Origin: JASMHC01 sp964476515
Lineage (GTDB): Bacteria; Pseudomonadota; Alphaproteobacteria; Rhodobacterales; Rhodobacteraceae
Direction: 5' to 3'
Assembly: GCA_964476515.1 (NCBI GenBank)
Contig: CAYZAY010000007.1
Span: 1 to 49,781 of the forward strand
DNA: 49,781 bases
Of this stretch, positions 43,487 to 49,781 are shown in pieces. Numbering within the stretch: position 1 is the first letter of the stretch; the number at the start of each line of letters is the position of its first letter. Below the pieces are notes generated by a model, which ran no database searches, was not told the origin of the DNA, and was given only the letters and a program-made list of their open reading frames with translations. The translations under genes and the position numbers were made by a program.

Positions 43487-44367
43487 TGGCGATAAAACTG
43501 GAAATGCTGCGATGTTTCACGATGGTTGCCAAACATGGCAGCTTATCCGACGCAGCCGACGTATTGGGCCGCACGCAATCCGCCGTTTCAATGATGTTGA
43601 AACAGTTCGAAGATCACGTCGGGTCCCCGCTTTTTGAAACCGCGCGAAAGTCCCGATTAACAGCCGTTGGGGAAATGATTTACGAAGAAGCCAGACGAGA
43701 GGTCAGCCACTTCGAAAACACCGTTGCTGTCATCGAAGGAATTTCGCGGTCCGAACTTGGTTATTTGCGACTGGCCGTAACCCCTTCGGTTGCCAGCGCG
43801 ATTCTACCGCCGGTCATCCGCGCCTTCGCAGCCGAGCACCCGCAGGTTCAGATAGACATCCGCGATATGGATTCCGCCGCGATCTTGCATGAGCTTCGTC
43901 GCGAGCGAGCGGATATTGGCATTGGATCCCTGCCCGAAGTTGACAACATGACCCGCGAAGAACTGTTCAGTGACGCGTTCGGGGTTGTTTGCCGATCAGA
44001 CAGCCAGCTGGCCCGAGATTGGGATCAGCTGACATGGCAAGACATGAAGGATCACACCCTGATATCCAACGGTCTGTGCGAGATGATCACTGATCCTGAC
44101 TTTGCCCCGCTGTTGGCCAAGTCGCGACTGCGCGTTCCCAACACCACATCGCTGCTAAGTCTGGTCAAAGAAGGCGTGGGAATCACAGTACTTCCCCAAA
44201 TGGCCCTTGCAGACCTACAAGGGGGGCTAACCTTTTTGCCCTTGGCGGATGTATCTGCCAGAAGGGTGGTGCACATGATGATGCCACGTTCCCATCTGTT
44301 AATGCCTGCGGCAAAAGCCTTTCTTAGCAAAATCAATGCAATGAAACGCGAAGGTTTGCTTCTCTGA
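43486..44367 (+). CDS. LysR family transcriptional regulator
   Basis: A 293-residue LysR-type regulator: N-terminal HTH (about 1-62, MLRCFTMVAKHGSLSDAADV...RTQSAVSMMLKQFE) and a C-terminal periplasmic-binding-like effector domain (about 90-290, LRLAVTPSVASAILPPVIRAFAAEHPQV-type start, split here by family alignment only). I chose the TTG at 43486 because AGGAG lies eight bases upstream; a TTG at 43480 is too close to it. It is upstream of, and in the same direction as, the aldehyde dehydrogenase gene, with 104 bp between them, and is the likely regulator of that operon. The inducer is unknown. Confidence 0.92.
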   Translation: MAIKLEMLRCFTMVAKHGSLSDAADVLGRTQSAVSMMLKQFEDHVGSPLFETARKSRLTAVGEMIYEEARREVSHFENTVAVIEGISRSELGYLRLAVTPSVASAILPPVIRAFAAEHPQVQIDIRDMDSAAILHELRRERADIGIGSLPEVDNMTREELFSDAFGVVCRSDSQLARDWDQLTWQDMKDHTLISNGLCEMITDPDFAPLLAKSRLRVPNTTSLLSLVKEGVGITVLPQMALADLQGGLTFLPLADVSARRVVHMMMPRSHLLMPAAKAFLSKINAMKREGLLL

Positions 44368-44375
44368 TGCATTAA

Positions 44376-44405
44376 TTCAGCAAAACTGAAGTAGATTACT
44401 GAAGT
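44376..44405 (+). promoter_or_regulatory. Repeated TGAAGT half-sites before the aldehyde dehydrogenase operon
   Basis: TTCAG-N5-CTGAA (44376-44390) forms a 15-bp dyad with T-N11-A-type spacing, typical of LysR sites. The 8-base word ACTGAAGT occurs at 44385-44392 and again at 44398-44405, 13 bp apart, on the same DNA face plus a little. It is 67-96 bp before the operon start, where LysR activators usually bind. Confidence 0.5.
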
Positions 44406-44471
44406 TTCTAAGTGATTGAAATGCAAGATCCCCGTATGCATTTGTGTGCAACGCGTAAATAGGGGATCGAA

Positions 44472-45923
44472 ATGCCAGAAACTAAACAAAACTACATTGC
44501 CGGCGAATGGACTAACGGAAGCTCGGAAGTTGAGAACCGCAACCCGTCAGACTTGAGCGATGTTATCGGCATGTTCGCGCAGGCCAGCTCGGATCAGCTG
44601 GACGCAACCCTTGATCAAGCTCGTGTCGCACAAGCGGAATGGGCTGCTTACGGTATGGAGCGCAAACAAGCTGTTCTGAACAACATCGGCAACGAACTGA
44701 TGACCCGCGCAGAAGAGCTGGGCACACTGCTAAGCCGCGAAGAAGGCAAGCCACTTGCCGAAGGCAAAGGCGAAGTCTACCGCGCCGGTCAGTTCTTCAC
44801 CTATTACGCAGCAGAATGCCTGCGCCAGTTGGGCGAAAACGCAGATTCCGTCCGTGATGGTGTCGAAGTCGACGTTCGCCGCGAAGCAGTTGGCGTTGTC
44901 GCTATCATCTCTCCTTGGAACTTCCCGACCGCCACGGCGTCTTGGAAAATCGCCCCAGCGCTTTGCTACGGCAACGCCGTCGTCTGGAAGCCCGCCAACA
45001 TCACACCAGCATCCGCTGTAGCCCTGACCGAGATCATCTCGCGTCAGGACATTCCGAAGGGTCTGTTTAGCCTTGTTATGGGATCGGGTCGCGACATCGG
45101 TCAGCGTCTTGTTGAAAGCCCAAAAGTAAACGCAATCTCGTTTACCGGTTCGGTTCCGGTTGGCAAAGGCATTGCAGCAGCAGCGATCCAGAACCTGACC
45201 AAAGTTCAGATGGAGATGGGGTCAAAGAACGCTTTGGCTGTTATGGATGATGCCGACCTTGATATCGCCGTTGCGATTGCTCAGGCTGGCGCGTTCGGTT
45301 CTACCGGTCAGAAATGTACAGCAACATCGCGTCTGGTTGTGCACGAAGCCATCCACGACGAGTTTGTCGAGCGTCTGATTGTAGGCACCAAAGACATCAA
45401 GGTTGGTCACGCGCTGGAAGCAGGTATCGGCATGGGTCCGGTAGTCAGCGAACAGCAGTTGAACGAAAACCTTGCCTACGCCGATCTGGGCAAATCCGAA
45501 GGTGCAGAGCTGGTTTGCGGTGGCGCACGTCTCGAAATGCCTCATGACGGTTTCTACATGTCGCCGGGTATCTTCCTGAACACCACCAATGATATGCGTA
45601 TCAACCGCGAAGAAATGTTCGCGCCTTTGACCTCGGTCATCAAGGTGGGCAGCTACGACGAAGCACTGGCGACAGTGAATGACACGAACTTTGGCCTGAC
45701 TTCGGGCATCGCGACACGTTCGCTTGCACGCGCAACACACTTCCGCCGCAACGCGCGCACGGGTGTTGTGACTGTGAACCTGCCAACCGCAGGAACCGAC
45801 TATCACGTTCCATTCGGTGGTCGCGGCGACAGCTCTTACGGTCCTCGTGAACAGGGTAAGGCCGCGGCTGAGTTCTACACAACAGTCAAAACCGCTTACA
45901 TCAGCGCCGGAGCGCCGGTCTAA
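44472..45923 (+). CDS. NAD(P)-dependent aldehyde dehydrogenase (ketoglutarate-semialdehyde dehydrogenase-like)
   Basis: A 483-residue ALDH superfamily protein. The oxyanion-hole Asn150 is in ISPWNFPTATASWKI, the general base Glu248 in VQMEMGSKNALAVM, and catalytic Cys282 in STGQKCTATSRLVV. The stretch after the Cys resembles alpha-ketoglutarate semialdehyde dehydrogenases from hydroxyproline and sugar-acid catabolism, but this group is broad and the aldehyde here is unknown. It is the first gene of an operon with the M19 protein, whose ATG overlaps its stop (TAATG). A good ribosome binding site (AGGGGAT) precedes the ATG. Confidence 0.9.
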   Translation: MPETKQNYIAGEWTNGSSEVENRNPSDLSDVIGMFAQASSDQLDATLDQARVAQAEWAAYGMERKQAVLNNIGNELMTRAEELGTLLSREEGKPLAEGKGEVYRAGQFFTYYAAECLRQLGENADSVRDGVEVDVRREAVGVVAIISPWNFPTATASWKIAPALCYGNAVVWKPANITPASAVALTEIISRQDIPKGLFSLVMGSGRDIGQRLVESPKVNAISFTGSVPVGKGIAAAAIQNLTKVQMEMGSKNALAVMDDADLDIAVAIAQAGAFGSTGQKCTATSRLVVHEAIHDEFVERLIVGTKDIKVGHALEAGIGMGPVVSEQQLNENLAYADLGKSEGAELVCGGARLEMPHDGFYMSPGIFLNTTNDMRINREEMFAPLTSVIKVGSYDEALATVNDTNFGLTSGIATRSLARATHFRRNARTGVVTVNLPTAGTDYHVPFGGRGDSSYGPREQGKAAAEFYTTVKTAYISAGAPV

Positions 45924-46912
45924 TGCGCGCGCCTGTTATTGATAACCTGCAGTACGCCAACTGGTCGGAAAAGATCTTTCGCCAGATGCGTGACGGTGGT
46001 GTGGACGCAGTCCACGTCACCATTTCGTATCACGAAAACTTCCGCGAAACCGTTCTGAATTTTGAACAGTGGAATCGCTGGTTCGAACAATACCCTGACC
46101 TGATCATGAAAGGTATTTGGGCATCGGACGTCCAGAAAGCGCAGGAAACCGGCCGCACAGCGATCTTCTTTGGCTTCCAGAACCCAAGCCCGATTGAAGA
46201 CGATATCGGCTTGGTTGAAATCGTCCACACCCTTGGCGCGCGCTTCATGCAGCTGACCTATAACAACCAATCCCTTCTGGCGACCGGTTGTTATGAGGCA
46301 GAAGACCCCGGCGTCACCCGTATGGGCAAACAGGTCATCAAAGAAATGAACCGCGTTGGTCTTGTTGTCGACATGAGCCACTCGGCTGATCGCTCGACTA
46401 TCGAGGCGGCTGATATTTCCGAACGCCCAATCGCGATCACCCACGCGAACCCGTATGATTGGTCCCCTGCCCTGCGTAACAAAAAAGACGATGTGATCCG
46501 GGCTGTAACGTCTAACGGCGGCATGCTGGGCTTTTCGGTTTATCCGCACCACCTGAAGGGCAAAACAGATTGTACGCTGGAAAGCTTCTGCGAAATGATC
46601 GCGCGCACGGCGGAAAAGTTCGGCCCCGAGCATTTGGGTATCGGAACCGATCTTTGTCAGGACCAGCCCGATAGCATCGTTGAATGGATGCGCGTTGGCC
46701 GTTGGAGCAAAGTCGTTGACTACGGCGAAGGCTCGGCAGCGGCACCCGGTTTCCCGGATATGCCAAGCTGGTTCAAAGACAACCGTGACTTTGGCAACAT
46801 CGAAGCAGGCTTGAAAGCTACGGGTCTTTCTAATGATGACGTCGCTGGAATCATGGGCGCCAACTGGCACCGTTTCTATGCAGAAAACTTTGCCGCCCAA
46901 GGAACGACCTAA
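45923..46912 (+). CDS. M19 (renal dipeptidase-like) protein with altered metal site
   Basis: A 329-residue TIM-barrel protein of peptidase family M19. Two metal-binding His of the family are kept, His153 in VVDMSHSADRST and His174 in IAITHANPY. The other usual ligands are replaced: the N-terminal D-G-H-x-D reads VIDNLQYANW, and the bridging Glu is a Gln in FFGFQNPSPIED. It is thus unlikely to be a normal two-zinc dipeptidase. M19 proteins of a similar kind occur, as I remember, beside dimethylglycine and betaine demethylation genes of pseudomonads. It is coupled to the aldehyde dehydrogenase gene and probably acts in the same pathway. Confidence 0.85.
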   Translation: MRAPVIDNLQYANWSEKIFRQMRDGGVDAVHVTISYHENFRETVLNFEQWNRWFEQYPDLIMKGIWASDVQKAQETGRTAIFFGFQNPSPIEDDIGLVEIVHTLGARFMQLTYNNQSLLATGCYEAEDPGVTRMGKQVIKEMNRVGLVVDMSHSADRSTIEAADISERPIAITHANPYDWSPALRNKKDDVIRAVTSNGGMLGFSVYPHHLKGKTDCTLESFCEMIARTAEKFGPEHLGIGTDLCQDQPDSIVEWMRVGRWSKVVDYGEGSAAAPGFPDMPSWFKDNRDFGNIEAGLKATGLSNDDVAGIMGANWHRFYAENFAAQGTT

Positions 46913-47033
46913 GCGGCACCACGCGCCGCGCCACGAACACGACGCCTGCAGGCGGCAACGCTTTGCGGGCGACACCAATCAGCGGATGGCGATATTTCCC
47001 GCCGTCCGGAACATGACCTAAGGAGGAATAGTC

Positions 47034-48716
47034 TTGACGGCCAAGCTTGCTGAAAATTATCAAAGCGAACTTCGCGACCCTAATGAGGTGATGCGCTTGG
47101 ATCGCATGGGCTCAATCCACCAGTGTCGCCTTTCATTTATGCGTTCGCTGTTACGCAAACTAAAACGTGAAAACTGGACGTTTGACCGCCCTGTCTTTGA
47201 CATAGACGCCAAAGGCGTTGGCGTTGCTGTGTATTCGGCACACGGCCCTGACAGCACATACAGCCTTGTTTGCTTTGCACACGACCTTCCAGCAGATCAG
47301 CGTTCTGACAGGGTTATCGCCCACGCGTGGGATTCTACCTTTGCCCTGTTTAACGGCGCTCCAACCCAAGCAGACATCGACCGTCTGGGCGACAACGTCC
47401 CCAAGCAAGAAGCAGGCCGTATCAGCAATAGCGAAGTATCGCTGTCTCGTGCAAACCGCTCAGTCCGTTTGTTTGAACATGTTGTGTCGCGGTTGGCTGC
47501 CGGAGAACAGCCCGACCCTGAACAGGTCGATGACGTTGGCTATCTGATGCGCACCACGGCTGTTTACGGCTCTGGCAAATTCGGCGCGGCGGACTATCCC
47601 GACGGCGCGTTGCCATTTGAGGCTGAAATGCTGTCGGTCGCCCTTACGCGTGCATACACACTTGATCTGGTTGAATGCATGGCTCAGCACCGCTCGCCTG
47701 ACACAGCTGTGGTTATCGAACCCAAGCTTCGTCGTCGCTTTGGCGTTGGAAACTCGACCGGTCTTGGCATGGCACCATTCGTCGTCAACCACCCTGTGCT
47801 ACTAAACAACTGGGTTGCAGCCCGCGAAGCCGCTCTGGCGCGTGTCCGTGCGTTGACATCAACCACCGATGCAGAGCGTTCGATCTTTACAACCATGCTA
47901 AAGCGCGCTGTCTTGAACGTTGAAGAATGGCACTCGGCCCACGAAATCCAGATCGAAAAAATTGCCGACCTGAAAGCCGACCTAAGCAAGCTTAGCCAGC
48001 ATGTCGCAATCGATGGTTTGAATGGCGATGCACCTTGGGATCGTCTCTATCGTTGGGCAGAGTCGAACCTAACCCTTGAAGGCCAAGAACAGCTCGCTTC
48101 CCTCGTGTTAGAGCCTTACGGAGAGCTTGTTGACGAGCTTGCCGACACAATGGGAGCTGACGAAGCCGCTGCGTTTTCGATTGACGGGTCGATGACCATC
48201 GGCGCGATGAAGGATATTTTGAAGGACGCATTTGGTTGGGCACTCAAGGTAAACTGGGACCAGCCAGACAACATCGCTCGGGTTTGGTACACGTCGGAAG
48301 ATAAGCTTGAGCCGCGCTTGGGTGAACGTTTCGAAGAACCGATTGAGCCTTACGAACAGCCACTGGCACCGGCTCGGGATGCAGTCCGCATGCACGAAGC
48401 CCTTGCTGATTGGAGCGACACGGATACGCTTGCATCATTCCTGCTGCAGCACCCTGAGCATCGCCACGTTGTCCGTCGCGCCCAAATCGTTTCGAAATAC
48501 CCCTACGCGGAAATTCGCGACAACACGATTGCAGCGACGATGCTGCCTATCGACCTGCTGCGCTGCAAGCTCGCTTTCTTCGGCGCGACGCACTTTGACC
48601 CACGCTCGGATCGTTGGGTTCGCATCACCATGTTCCAGAACGCACCGTTCCCGCATGAACTTGCGGAAATGGATGCAGATGACTGGTCTTACCCAGAGCT
48701 AGAGGGGGCAGAATAA
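47034..48716 (+). CDS. Unknown protein of the M19/DUF3726 operon (560 aa)
   Basis: I do not recognise this protein. It has 560 residues, no signal peptide and no clear membrane segment. Features visible are an N-terminal basic helix (MRSLLRKLKREN), a Gly-rich central motif VGNSTGLGMAPFVVNHP (about 240-256), a probable coiled coil (about 300-330, IEKIADLKADLSKLSQH), and an acidic C-terminus. The TTG start has a perfect AAGGAGG seven bases upstream. It is 121 bp after the M19 gene and overlaps the next gene by one base (TAATG). Codon use looks like that of its neighbours. It is a candidate new enzyme or scaffold of this pathway. Confidence 0.8.
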   Translation: MTAKLAENYQSELRDPNEVMRLDRMGSIHQCRLSFMRSLLRKLKRENWTFDRPVFDIDAKGVGVAVYSAHGPDSTYSLVCFAHDLPADQRSDRVIAHAWDSTFALFNGAPTQADIDRLGDNVPKQEAGRISNSEVSLSRANRSVRLFEHVVSRLAAGEQPDPEQVDDVGYLMRTTAVYGSGKFGAADYPDGALPFEAEMLSVALTRAYTLDLVECMAQHRSPDTAVVIEPKLRRRFGVGNSTGLGMAPFVVNHPVLLNNWVAAREAALARVRALTSTTDAERSIFTTMLKRAVLNVEEWHSAHEIQIEKIADLKADLSKLSQHVAIDGLNGDAPWDRLYRWAESNLTLEGQEQLASLVLEPYGELVDELADTMGADEAAAFSIDGSMTIGAMKDILKDAFGWALKVNWDQPDNIARVWYTSEDKLEPRLGERFEEPIEPYEQPLAPARDAVRMHEALADWSDTDTLASFLLQHPEHRHVVRRAQIVSKYPYAEIRDNTIAATMLPIDLLRCKLAFFGATHFDPRSDRWVRITMFQNAPFPHELAEMDADDWSYPELEGAE

Positions 48717-49360
48717 TGTATTCGCTGAATGAAATCGACGTCACCGTAAAACGCGCAACACGCGGCGCTGGCCTACCTTGGGGAATTGCCGAAGAGGCCG
48801 CCAAAAGCGCCCGATGGTTAGAGGCTAACGGCCTGCCGGGCGCAGAACTATTGCTGGGGTTGCTAACACGCATCGACGGTAGCGACTGCCACACCAATAG
48901 CCCAAATGTTGGGTCAGATACTTGGACAGCTCAATCCGGAACGCTTTGCCCGCTCATGACCGGCGCTGCTCTTTCTGATCGCGCTGACATGTTTGCCGCG
49001 GACAACGAACTGAACCTTGGCGCAACGCTAAGCCCGATCATACTCGCGTCATTCGCAGCTTCGGCTGCGTCTCGCACGGGCACAGCGATCGAGGTTTCGT
49101 GGCAGGGTGCTACGGTCACTGTCGGACCCGATGGTGTTTCGATCCAAGCCGATGAAGATGCACTGTTTGCAGAACAGGCCGAAACGGTCCGCTGCCGGTC
49201 GGGCGAGGCCACGGTTTCCGCCTCAGACACCCGACCCCGCGTGGCTATCCCTGCACAGGTTTGGAAAACGCTTGGCGAATTCGGCATCCGCATTTTTGCC
49301 CCAGACAACGAAGCATCCCGCCTAGCAGGCGCAGGCGCGGGACTATCGGACAACGACTGA
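48716..49360 (+). CDS. DUF3726 family protein
   Basis: A 214-residue protein starting MYSLNEIDVTVKRATRGAGL, which matches what I remember of DUF3726. The family is known only by its occurrence in proteobacterial catabolic operons. No catalytic motif is visible. The first half is helical (EEAAKSARWLEANGLPGAELLLGLL); the second half is rich in beta-type stretches. Its ATG overlaps the stop of the 560-aa gene, so the two are made together and probably interact. It is the last gene of the operon. Confidence 0.7.
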   Translation: MYSLNEIDVTVKRATRGAGLPWGIAEEAAKSARWLEANGLPGAELLLGLLTRIDGSDCHTNSPNVGSDTWTAQSGTLCPLMTGAALSDRADMFAADNELNLGATLSPIILASFAASAASRTGTAIEVSWQGATVTVGPDGVSIQADEDALFAEQAETVRCRSGEATVSASDTRPRVAIPAQVWKTLGEFGIRIFAPDNEASRLAGAGAGLSDND

Positions 49361-49419
49361 TTGGATGATGTGGGAAAGAACTGCTGGCGTTCGTGCAATG
49401 GGGTGCGAACGTCGGCGCT

Positions 49420-49781
49420 TTACAACGCCTTTTTAAAGCTGTCCGTTATCAGGCGATGGGTGTCCCCTCCGTATTGCCAATCAGCCAGTGCCAGATAGAA
49501 CGTTGTCGTCTCTTCGATACCATCTACTCTTCGCCAAACAAGTTTTGGGTCGCGCTTACAGGCGCTTTTGGCCATGAGTTCGTTGTTTAAAGATATGGCC
49601 TGAAATGTGTGGACCATTTGCATAGACAGGCTTGCAAACGGCGATTGAAACACATGGTTGGTCTGGATTTTGTGTCTCTGCCATAGCTCGGAGTAATACC
49701 GATACGACGGGTCGTTGCGGGTTGATCCAACCAGATTGCAGCTGAGCCTCCCCATCTGAACTGGTCCAGCGCTATGTTTAG
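49420..49781 (-). CDS. Unknown protein, 5' end possibly outside window
   Basis: I do not recognise this protein. The frame is open from the stop at 49420 to the right edge. An ATG lies at 49755, but no ribosome binding site precedes it, so the gene probably starts beyond the window. The 111 residues from that ATG have no signal peptide. Stretches such as RNDPSYRYYSELWQRHKIQ and ETTTFYLALADWQYGGDT could belong to a PAS-like sensor fold, but this is a guess. It is convergent with the DUF3726 gene, so it is not part of that operon. Confidence 0.5.
   Translation of the reverse strand, partial: KHSAGPVQMGRLSCNLVGSTRNDPSYRYYSELWQRHKIQTNHVFQSPFASLSMQMVHTFQAISLNNELMAKSACKRDPKLVWRRVDGIEETTTFYLALADWQYGGDTHRLITDSFKKAL

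Noticed and set aside
45920..46978. A 352-codon open frame on the minus strand opposite the M19 gene
   Set aside because: The plus-strand protein is a clear M19 member in a coupled operon. The opposite frame shows no known pattern and follows from codon bias.
1..49781. tRNA, rRNA, CRISPR array, prophage or toxin-antitoxin system
   Set aside because: No cloverleaf-like gene, rRNA core sequence, regular repeat-spacer array, phage structural gene or paired small toxin and antitoxin genes were seen by eye on either strand. tRNAscan-SE, Infernal and a CRISPR finder would be decisive.

Overview
The window looks like chromosomal DNA of a marine alphaproteobacterium of the family Rhodobacteraceae (Roseobacter group). 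The grounds are: a GT14-like glycosyltransferase with a DUF5928-type C-terminus, a PrtD/HlyD type I secretion pair, class I PhaC with an intracellular PhaZ-type depolymerase, a MlaA-MlaC pair, an Lrp-controlled alanine dehydrogenase, and the M19/DUF3726 operon. This taxonomic call rests on remembered family distributions, not on a search. Nearly all of the sequence is tightly packed coding DNA. I saw no rRNA, tRNA or CRISPR array.

Layout. 1-3.5 kb: tail of a YghU-like glutathione transferase, an Lrp/AsnC regulator divergent from ald with a perfect palindrome between them, an MscS channel and a YtoQ-family protein. 3.5-8.5 kb: a minus-strand block hinT > pheS > 92-aa unknown > class I glutamine amidotransferase > pheT. 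8.5-11.1 kb: a GT14-like glycosyltransferase divergent from a sulfotransferase gene broken by two single-base deletions. 11.1-14.5 kb: nth and an adenosine kinase-type gene, an AraC-MGMT fusion and an OmpA lipoprotein. 14.5-19.1 kb: glmU, glmS and glmM, the GlcNAc-forming set. 19.2-23.9 kb: an FAD oxidase divergent from mnmD (the two halves of MnmC as separate genes), an EamA transporter and a Slt-type transglycosylase. 23.9-28 kb: dapA, a P-loop kinase, smpB, sseA and an aromatic aminotransferase. 28-33.6 kb: glnK-amtB, a PBP1A-type synthase, mlaA-mlaC.

33.7-36.8 kb holds a decayed type I secretion locus: the ABC transporter has one nonsense codon and two frameshifts, and the HlyD adaptor has a frameshift that removes its membrane anchor. 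Then come a RidA protein, a GDPD, a GNAT/FemAB-like protein and phhB. Between 39.5 and 40.3 kb is a deletion scar: an IS3-family transposase remnant joins the last codons of an OmpR-type response regulator to the last domain of a PEP-utilising enzyme. PhaZ, PhaC and a second RidA follow.

The most interesting part is 43.4-49.4 kb: a LysR regulator upstream of an aldehyde dehydrogenase, an M19 'dipeptidase' whose metal ligands are partly replaced, a 560-aa protein I cannot assign, and a DUF3726-type protein. The last four genes are packed like an operon, and both lysR and the operon carry ACTTCA/TGAAGT-type repeats upstream. I read it as an uncharacterised catabolic system, perhaps for an N-methylated amino acid or similar amine; the substrate is a guess. 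Elsewhere the theme is housekeeping: cell-wall precursors, translation, nitrogen sensing and carbon storage. The broken genes are all in dispensable surface or export functions.
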